Shown one piece after another: positions 55,705 through 64,000 of a stretch of 64,000 nucleotides of DNA (position 1 is its first letter; each line of letters starts with the position of its first letter). A program made the translations under genes and the position numbers. Under the pieces are notes generated by a model, which was not told the origin of the DNA, did not search any database, and worked only from the letters and a program-made list of their open reading frames with translations. Origin of the DNA: Cyathus striatus (taxonomy: Eukaryota; Basidiomycota; Agaricomycetes; Agaricales; Nidulariaceae); the NCBI GenBank assembly GCA_025738555.1, contig JAOVFP010000017.1:3384694-3448693 (forward strand), written 5' to 3'.

Positions 55705-58700
55705 CTACGTTATGATATCTTTCTCTTTGAAGTCATCTATCCTCATATCAGCTGGGCTGCCTTCTCTTCCCTTATTTACTGGCTGATTGGTGATCATAGC
55801 AACCGTATCATCTCCGTCGAATAGTCTGCGAGAGCCGTGATGAGCCAATCATTCGCAAGTACTATAGACAATAAACGTACGCTGCCGTCTCTTCAAGGGT
55901 GCGCTAGATATAGATATAAGTTCGAGCACAAAAGGAAAGAATTTGAACAGCAACGGCGCACATTCTTGGTCTCCACCAGGAAAAAGTAAATGAAAACAAA
56001 CTCAAATGTCAGCCAAGCGATGTACACCGTCTGTGATTTAAGTTATTATTTAAAGGGATCGATGCCAGAAGATGGAACATACATAATATTTCCAAGTTAT
56101 CCTGAAAGTCTGGTAAGATCGCACATATACGAATATAATGTATAGACGCACGCTTGGAGAGCAATTGGATTAACATATCTGAATTGACAGTGTAAGGCGG
56201 AAGTCATTTCGTCATGACACGCGACAAACTTACTGATTAAAGATGAGAGACAGAGACACGGTGAAGTTGAACAGCGTCAATCCTTTGGAACGCAACCCGT
56301 ATGGAAGAATCTCGACGGTGTACCTACGCAAACACTAAGTATGGAACTACTTGAAGATCAAATAAATCGGGCTCACGTTATAATCAAGGGCGAATAGGCC
56401 AGCTGTAATTTATTAGTAAGTGTGGCTTTCAAATTTTCTATCAATTGAAGTCGGCGCATACCGCATCTAAGAAGTATTATTTCATATTTTTGGCCGCAAT
56501 AAATGGTGGAGACTTACAAAACGTAGTGAATAAAACTTTACATAGATCATTAATGTCTGACGCGCTGGGATAAATGAAGGCCTACTTACATATCATTGCG
56601 ATGAACGTATGTGCGGCTGCTTGAGTGCCATGCTCCGAGTACAGCGCAAAGCAGACAGTTTCGAGTGTCCAGAAAAGAAGCATGCCTTAGCTTGAGTAAG
56701 CGTCACATTAGCAAGCGAATCAACCAAAGTCACACCTCCAGTAGATATGAGGAACAGCGGACGTCTTCCAATTTTATCACAGAAAATAGAGGCAAAAATG
56801 CATATGATAATGTTGTAGATGTTAAGGATCCCGTTCTTATATCGTCAACTTAGTCTGCATGTTGCATGTAAAAGAGTGGTGCCTACAATGAGAAGTTGAA
56901 CCGTAGTGTCGGTTACTAGACACGGTCTGTCAGTTCGGACTGCCAAAGTTTGTGTTAAATAGTGTAACAATGTCTCACTTCCAATAGCATCGAGGACCTT
57001 GTTCAGATCTGCAATGTGTTAAATACGTTCATGCGGGGAGAATGAAATCCACCAACAGTACGATCTATAAGAGACCGTATCAGGTTAAGTGATATCAGTA
57101 ACAACATGAAAAACATACATCAATCCATTTCCAGACCATTGAGAGAAAAAGGCGATTGCAATAATAATTCGAACACGCCTTCTGTTCCCAGGTGTCTTGA
57201 ACAAGTCCAGCCAACTGGTCTGATTAGCCACTTCATTATCCAATGCAATTGCGGTTTTGATTTCCCGGTACTCATACTCAACCAGCGGATCTGTCCTAAT
57301 TGAATATATTTAAGGGTACCTAGCAGTGTAGAGCAAAAATAGGGACTCACTCGTCGCCGTTAGCATGATAATATGCCAAAGTTCTCAAAGCTTCTTTGTC
57401 TCTAAATAAATAATGAAGCCAGGATAATTTGAATACACTCGCTGAAATCTTCCTACCTTCTTTTACTCATTAGCCACCGAGGGGATTCTGGAACAAACCA
57501 TATCGTGAAGATCTGAATTATGGACGGTAATCCTTGGACAGCAGATGGGACCCTCCATGACCAACTCGACGGAATGTGGAATGTGCCGAACGTCTGTAGC
57601 TTCTTCACCAAATATCCTATTGTCAGATAACACAATACGCACTGTCCAAGCCGCGCTGTTGAACCCGAAGCATCAACAAGTATATAAATGAGTTGGAAGT
57701 AACATGAACATACATAATACTTCCTAAAATCCTACAGATCATACAGATTAAATAAAATAAAATGATAGGAAGATGAGTAGATTAAGCTTACCAAAGACTG
57801 TTGTACAGAGATGTGAGTTGACCCCTTTGACCTGTAACGTGTAAATCATGTATTAGTTTTGCGCTGTAGAAAGATAATTGTATCCTACTTGGGTAAGCCA
57901 GCTCGGAAATTAACATTGGAGAACCAGTAGTTGCGAAGGTCAATCCAAAGCCGATTAGCCATCTAAATATGCAATGATTCGGTATAAGTGTATGACTGTC
58001 CTTTCGTCAATGCAAAAACAAACCTCGCTCCAATGAACATATGTACATTCTGAGAGGCGGTCTGAACCACAGTGGCTGCGATCATAACAGAAGCTCCGAA
58101 GACGACATTTGTTCGTCGTCCAAGAATATCTGCCATGTATGGTGCGAAAGGCAATCCACAGAGTGAACCGATGTTCTAAGAATATTTTATTTTATTTTAA
58201 AATGGAGTTGAACGCAGTAGTACGGTATTTGATCCATTACCTGGATGGCATTCAATAGACCAAGCTATAGATAGTGTGAGATATAGTGGATGAAAGGGTA
58301 TAGCGCGGGCGTACAGCTCCACCCGTGGGGTTGTGGAAGGCATCTCTCCACTGTTGAAGTGACTGAAGACCGTCTATAGTTTTTCAGAGCACTGGAAGTT
58401 AAAACATGACCAAGCATACTCATCATGCTGCCTGAAAATTCATGTCCATTTCAGACTTGTGGTGAAGATCATATAGTCATTCAACTAACCATCATAGCCG
58501 TTCGTAGATGAGGTAATTAACCTGAAGAAATATGAGCATTGACAGTTGTTGTAATGTTCAAGCGATGTTAAAGTTGGCCACAACTGACAGGATAGCAATC
58601 CAGAGATTAAGCAATATCAAACCTATGGGACATCAGAATATTATACATCCGGGGATTGATTATTACATACGTCGGTTTTTATACCATGGCCTTGGATCGA

Positions 58701-58758
58701 GTAAATGTCCATAGCTGGTCACGTTAGTTCCAGTAGCAACAGCAGCACCTCCAGCCAT
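55705..58758 (-). CDS. MFS sugar transporter
   Basis: A multi-exon member of the fungal sugar-porter family with 12 predicted helices. Readable exons include MAGGAAVATGTNVTSYGHLL at the start, NGYDGSMMNGLQSLQQWRDA with FHNPTGG, the D-R/G-R-R motif in PYMADILGRRTNVVFGASVM, SQRGQLTSLYNSLWY, SWSWRVPSAVQGLPSIIQIF, the PESPRWL motif, and FCDKIGRRPLFLISTGGMLL. The cytosolic tail ends DMRIDDFKEKDIIT. The family imports hexoses, pentoses or disaccharides by proton symport; the specific sugar cannot be told. It resembles the lactose permease-like group in its start and PESPRWL context. At least a dozen short introns are present, so exon borders are approximate. Confidence 0.85.
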
Positions 58759-60487
58759 AGCGGTTAAGAAGTATACCGTATAGCACTGTTGAAGCAACCC
58801 ATATTTAAGGCTTGGACATCCGTTCTATTTCCAGACCCTAGAAAGTTAGAAAGGAGAGCGCCTTACACAACCGGGCCGTCACAACGCCGTCATGTTCGTC
58901 GATCAGTGTATGCTTGTCGATGTAAAAATCTGAAACAGAATGAATTTCCCAACACGCTCCGTTTCTTACAAGTAGTATAATCTACTCCGATGCAAGATAT
59001 AACCCGAAGGAGTGGCGCAGGGCAGATTTTGAAGCATTAGCCACAGTCATGGGAGCTCCAGGTAAGGTCAACTGACTACAGATAAGCTATTCTGGTGCAG
59101 TTCTTTACGAGATAGCTGAGTGACCTCGATACATACATCGAGGAAGCTTCTGATCCCAGCGTACAGTGGAAGTTATGTTTATCCATGGTCGGTAGATTAG
59201 AATGAAGCCGTAATTGAGTACTGAGTAGAGTCGTAATGAATTCCAATTTTAAGTACGTACCCATGCGCGTAAACCCTCCTCGCATTATTTATTCCTTTAT
59301 TGCTCCTTTATTGCCCATATCAGCATACAATACATTGACACGACAAGGTTCCTTAGTTCCGCGACCAAGTTCGGACTTGAAGGATGCGCAGCGTCGCAAT
59401 CTGGAAGATACAAGGCTAAGAAAGGCCCAGTGGTTGCTTCAGAATGTTTGAACATTATTATAACAGCAATATGAGAATAAAGGTTATTATAAAATTTATC
59501 AAAACACTTTGGCTTTGCAAAATTAACAGGAAGCCAGTTGGGAGCCAGAGTCAAGCCAGAGATATTTTGTCTACGATCAGCGACGTTACACGAATTCACG
59601 CCATGTCACACTCAAAATTCCGCGGTCAAATACAAGCTGTTGCGTAGAAGCTTGGTAGAAGTTGTTCCGAGTCAATGAACCATGGCGGCGTCATCGATAA
59701 TAGTTATTTAAATCGAGCATGCCAACCCAACGTTAATCCTAGTTTGAGGAAATGAATGACGTAGAATTGAAATAGTTCTGGTCCGGTTTTGGATGAAACA
59801 TCTGAATCTGGTCGAGTGCACTGCAGGAGCTATCACCAGAACAGAGAAGCAAGTTTCGAGACCTCGGGAATGCGCCGTGCAAGTGATGTCCTCGCTGAGC
59901 ATCGGATTCACTAGCATCAGTATACATGCTTCATGGTCCGGTCGTGCCGGCTACCGCGAACGACGCTTGGTCGACGGTCGTTTTAGCATAATCATTCTCC
60001 AGATAATCAAGTGATCCCTAAAACCGCATCGCAGCATGAGTCTGGAAGAACATTGACTTATCCATTGACTATAAACGTACATTAAGCTTGAGTGTGATAT
60101 TCTCTAGTTTTATCGTATAAAGGCGTATTCCGTATATAAGATAACATAGACTTCGCTTTGACAGGTTATCGGGATCAAATGCGTCCCTTAGCTTCCCAAT
60201 CTTGGGAAGGATCCTTCAATGCATATAATTAATGTAGAGGCTCTCTTTTCCGAGGCATTTCACTCACTTTTCCAGTTGCAGCATGCGCCTGTTCAGTCTG
60301 TCACACCACGCCAGCGAGTCATAATCCCAGCATTTCATCTTGGTGCAATGATTGGACCACCGATACAAATAACTGCATACACTGTTGAGAGCTCCCAAGG
60401 CACTGTCACATATACATTTTGCCAGTGAATATAATGTACAATGGTTGACAGTGGATAAGGATGAAAATACCTAGCAGAAACATGTAC
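58759..60487. other. 1.7-kb intergenic region
   Basis: AT-rich, with no exon of a recognised protein on either strand. It holds the promoter of the sugar transporter on its left side. Short open stretches (for example 59297-59599 minus) have no coding character I can support. Confidence 0.4.
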
Positions 60488-61363
60488 TTATATTAGTAAA
60501 TCCTTGACGAAGATATAAGTAGTTAAACTTACTCTGGCAAATTCTCGACATTCCCGCTTAGCTTCTACATATAGCATGCGCGTTTTCTGATAATCCGGGT
60601 GATCTTGAGTCACAACTGGAATGAAATTTTGTGGTAGATGAGAAACGGGAACATCCGATTTGATTGATTCCTCAACAGGAATAGGTTTTTGCAGATCATT
60701 CGTACCAGGACAAGGCGTATCATTTGGGCTTTTGTCAGAAATGTCGGTTACTTTAGAACGAGGTGAAAAATAAGACCAAGTCAATCCTTGGATTGAGTTC
60801 AATATCGAAAGTTTGCCTGGGCTTTCTTGTTTTTCTATTTCCATCCTCTTTGGAAACAGTGGATATTTGGCACCTGCTTTGGCAGACGCATCCAAAAATT
60901 CTTCGAGAGCTGTGGAAGGTAGATAACGAGTATCAGCAATTCGAGGGAATTGCTGGTGAACATCTGTTGGCGGTAGTATTATGTCACCTGAATCATAAAC
61001 ATGAGTAGTAGGTGCATCCTGTAACGAAGGACAAGAAAATGGATGAGAAGTCTTCGTTTTTCCACCCATGAATTTCGGGGTTAGGTTAGAATCACTTTGG
61101 GAATGGGGTGGATGGGGTGGAAAACTGTTATACACTGGGTAAAGGCGAGGATATCAGTTGATTTTTGAGAATAAATTACAACTTGACGTTTTTATCGTGC
61201 CGCATACAGCATTGGCCGCGACATTGACCATAGCCACTGCCTTGTATTCGTATAGAAACAGTATCAAAGTAGAACAGGAAATAAAAGGCGATATTAGTGC
61301 GCTTACCGACGGACAATAGTCAACACCCACAGTGGGTCCTAAGTGTACTACTGACTCACTCAT
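60488..61363 (-). CDS. Small hypothetical protein with an N-terminal membrane segment
   Basis: Two exons are inferred. The first starts MSESVVHLGPTVGVDYCPSV, with the hydrophobic stretch SALISPFISCSTLILFLYEY, and ends near 61180. An intron ending TTACCCAG (about 61137) leads to YNSFPPHPPHSQSDSNLTPK and a hydrophilic region: DSGDIILPPTDVHQQFPRIA, TRYLPSTALEEFLDASAKAG and HPDYQKTRMLYVEAKRECRE. A GTAAGT at about 60534 may start another intron, so the real C-terminus could lie downstream of 60488. The product is about 280 aa of unknown function; the second half looks like a conserved alpha-helical region rather than random sequence. No family was recognised. Confidence 0.45.
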
Positions 61364-62406
61364 AATTAGCATCCTATATATACTTAGTGTAAGTATATAG
61401 GAATATAACAAATACTTCCCGGAGTAGGTTGCTGTAGTTGCTGTAGTTGCTATGTCAGAGTGGTCCAGGAATGTAGCGGGCTGCTGATGCACTTAAGAAC
61501 GCTGAGCCCTCTTAAAATTTGAGGAACAAAGCACAGTGGCGAGGCTGAGTGGCGTCTTGGCCGCGTCAGCCATGATGAAGATTCCCAATTATGTATGAAG
61601 AACTTCAGCAGTTCAATTAGACGTATCCGCATGTTATAACATTTTGTCGCAATTGCTGGTGGATGTAGAAAGGATTATGTTCTGAGTGGAAGGAAGTATT
61701 TACTACTTACATCAAAGAAATATAGTTAGAGCCTAGAACAACTCAAGTAGATGTTTCCTTCGGAAGCGTCAAACAAACAACATCCTACAGTGTTACATAA
61801 GTAAGTATAGCCGAGAACGTGGTACCGGTACGTGACTAGTTGATAATAAGTACTAAGTATTAGTGTTAACTTGGGGGAATGAGGCTGTCTCACCTCAGAC
61901 AAGGGTGAATCGGATCGTTGTAAATATGGTACAGATTTTAGCATATTCAGAATATTGTTCTCACCCCGATGCGCAAAATAGTCTTTTTTGGAAGATATTA
62001 AAAATCGGGGTGTACCATATGTACTGTGATCCGATTCACTATTGTCTAAAAGATATGCTAATATTATTACCGGAAACTTGATTAACTAGGGTGATGTCTG
62101 CAACAAATACCCAACCCTTTTATTTGTTAGCTACTTAAGTATTTGCGCGATGTGTACTTATGCATTTACCGATTGCTTGTGAAGAGTGCTGTAGCGATTT
62201 AACCTCAAGTTACTGCATTTACTGGAGTGCTGAAGTACTAGAGTCACACTTCTATTATCTCTACAATTATACAATACAAGCGTAACGCCAGTGATTCCCG
62301 TCGCTGGCAATATCTAGCAGGTGATAAAATAGAAATTAAATGGCATAAAATGTCGTGAAGAACGTAAGTAACAGGCATCCTTCTCAGCCCCCTAGTCATT
62401 TTTCTC
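61364..62406. other. 1-kb intergenic region with a foldback repeat
   Basis: No coding exon. It contains the inverted repeat at 61905-62039 and a small direct repeat, TTGCTGTAG in two and a half copies near 61430-61450. Confidence 0.4.
61905..62039. repeat. Foldback inverted repeat, 28-bp arms
   Basis: The left arm 61905-61932 and the reverse complement of 62012-62039 match at 24 of 28 positions, including gtgaatcggatc and atatggtac blocks. Inside them, CACCCCGAT near 61965 pairs with ATCGGGGTG near 62006, extending the stem. The 135-bp element could be a foldback/MITE-like transposon remnant. Confidence 0.6.
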
Positions 62407-64000
62407 TCAAATGGCAATCGCCACAGCAACGGCTTCATACGCAGGAGGCGCTTCTCCAAGCTCAGTCTCCTGTCCAGAAATGAGCCTCTCAAACTGACTA
62501 CTTGCCCCAACAAAGTTATCATGATGTCTTAATGACCGCATGAGAACTGGGTTGACGGGGCTTGTGTCAGCATTGGAAGCGCTTGAATCCGAAGAATGTC
62601 GCGATGTCATTCGTTCAAGAGGAGCCGGCAGGTGAGGACGGAGTCCGAAATGGTGTTCTGCATGCATCGCTGCTTTCCTAACTTGACATGGGCAGCTGGT
62701 ACCGACTGCTAGTGGATCATCTAGTGTCTCTGAATAGCGAGGCAGAGAAGTCCATTCGGGGTTGCAGCGGCACTGTAAGTCATTTGGATGAGATCACATC
62801 GCTCACTGCAGTACGAAGAAACTTACGGAAAGAATTTGCACGGGTGTTTGTACCACAATATCAAACAGCTTTCTCTTTCCAGTCTTAGCATCGACATGCA
62901 AGTCATCCCCTCTCTCAACCCTCATAACACATTTGAGTAAATGAGTAATTACAATATTACTCCGCCTGTTCTTGTTCGTAAATCGTAACATTTGGCACGA
63001 AGCCGGAAGTTTCAATTCCTGATGGAATGTCCATGGTCCAGGGCCCATCAAACTGGATGCCATCTCCGAGATGTCATCGTCTGCATTCATAACAGTATGG
63101 AGCGGGGAATGACGGAATGCCTCTGGATCATCAGATTGTAACGGAAGAATGGGATCCTGTCCTTTTCCTTCGCCCTTTAATGACAATAATTCAGTCCGGG
63201 ATATAGGATCAGTCCGGGCAATACGTCGCATGTGAGTATAATAATCCACCCGTTCTAAAGCAGAATATTTAGAATTAATAACACTTAGAGGAAAGAGTTG
63301 TACCTTCGACATATACCGATATTCGATGAATCTTCATCTTTGCCAGGGGTAGCATAGTAAATGTGATTGGAATGGTTCCGCCAATGTAGAAACTGCGTCC
63401 AGAAATAGAGATAAGATATTGTAACTGTTGGTCCCAGTGCCGCTCAACAATGATATTCTCCGTGTCCTCTGTGTCGTCCTCCGTAGGACAGGCAATCATA
63501 ATTACCTCCCTTGCGGCCACCAACTTCGATTTAAAAGCACCCGGCCGATGAACAACGGCACGTAAGCGCCAATTCACGGATCCGTAATCGCACTGCAGCG
63601 TCGGAGGAGAATTGCCGGGTATGGAGAATGATATTGGATACGTATACGTTCCTACAATTAAGATTGGTTAGTGATAATCTATATTTGTCCGTTGATAATG
63701 ATGTATATATATACCTTTCTTGAATTCCTTCCAACCATCTCCAGCATCCTTCTCCTTCTCCTTCTTATCGTCTAGGTCGAGCCTAAGAATCTCCCCGACC
63801 TTGGCAAGAGCCGGTGTTCTTTCCTTCGACTCGCGCACAACGGACTCTCTGTTTCTTCTCGGCAATGAAGATGCAGAACTATCTGTTCCGTCATGCCTTT
63901 CCAGCATCCTTCCGCGCCCGGTATAATCAACTGATCTATCCCTAACGAACTTTCCGGTTATCAGAAAGAGCTTGACCTCACGACATCCATTAACGCGTTC
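62407..64000 (-). CDS. Alpha-arrestin-like protein (partial, N-terminus beyond window)
   Basis: The frame is open to the window edge (GCREVKLFLITGKFVRDRSV...), so the N-terminal arrestin fold is cut. Within the window: LEILRLDLDDKKEKEKDAGD-like acidic linker, YPISFSIPGNSPPTLQCDYG, SVNWRLRAVVHRPGAFKSKL, YIGGTIPITFTMLPLAKMKI, MASSLMGPGPWTFHQELKLP, SNIVITHLLKCVMRVERGDD and KRKLFDIVVQTPVQILSCRC. These are the beta-sandwich strands of the Arrestin_N/Arrestin_C pair. The C-terminal tail has a PPAY motif (EAPPAYEAV), a binding site for the WW domains of Rsp5/NEDD4 ligases. Such proteins recruit Rsp5 to plasma-membrane transporters for ubiquitination and endocytosis. Introns lie at about 63714-63652, 63303-63250 and 62825-62775. 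Confidence 0.82.

Noticed and set aside
1..64000. tRNA genes, rRNA, CRISPR arrays, retrotransposon coding regions
   Set aside because: No T-loop-like motif in a fitting context, no regular short repeats with spacers, and no reverse transcriptase, integrase or transposase motifs were seen by eye.

Overview
The window is nuclear DNA of a filamentous basidiomycete, most likely a mushroom-forming Agaricomycete. Genes are dense and on both strands, split by many introns of about 45-70 nt with GTRNGY-type or relaxed donors (GTCTGT, GTTGTT and GTCAAT all occur). The gene families are typical of that group: F-box proteins, an alpha-arrestin, Trk1, flavocytochrome b2 and PEP-mutase-like paralogues. 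All assignments come from reading translated exons and recalling family motifs; no search was run.

Layout. 0-13 kb: a SET-domain protein, an unresolved hypothetical gene, dynactin p25, then a cullin-4 gene sandwiched between two related F-box genes, and a TMEM70-like mitochondrial protein. 13-24 kb: a metabolic block of two flavocytochrome-b2-type FMN dehydrogenases (one on each strand) around two isocitrate-lyase/PEP-mutase superfamily genes. 24-34 kb: an F-box/LRR-like gene, a large gene fusing a RecB/Cas4-like Fe-S nuclease to an SF1 helicase, the PP2A methyltransferase LCMT1, and a third isocitrate-lyase/PEP-mutase paralogue. 34-40.6 kb: mostly gene-poor, with one single-exon F-box gene. 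40.6-54 kb: eIF4G, a large signal-peptide/membrane protein of unknown function, and the Trk1 potassium transporter. 54-64 kb: a small unknown gene, an MFS sugar transporter, a small membrane protein and an alpha-arrestin cut off by the window end.

The most suggestive assembly is the five-gene set between 13.3 and 33.9 kb. Three isocitrate-lyase-superfamily C-C lyases lie beside two flavocytochrome-b2 homologues. In wood-decay fungi, members of these two superfamilies include oxaloacetate acetylhydrolase and the cytochrome-dependent glyoxylate dehydrogenase, both of which make oxalate. A lactate/2-hydroxyacid role is an alternative. The second notable gene is the nuclease-helicase at 26.2-30.8 kb, whose layout differs from canonical Dna2.

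Limits: exon borders were placed by eye. Two genes (cullin-4 and the third lyase) show reading-frame breaks that could be real mutations, sequence errors or unusual short introns. No convincing tRNA, rRNA, transposon coding region or CRISPR was seen.
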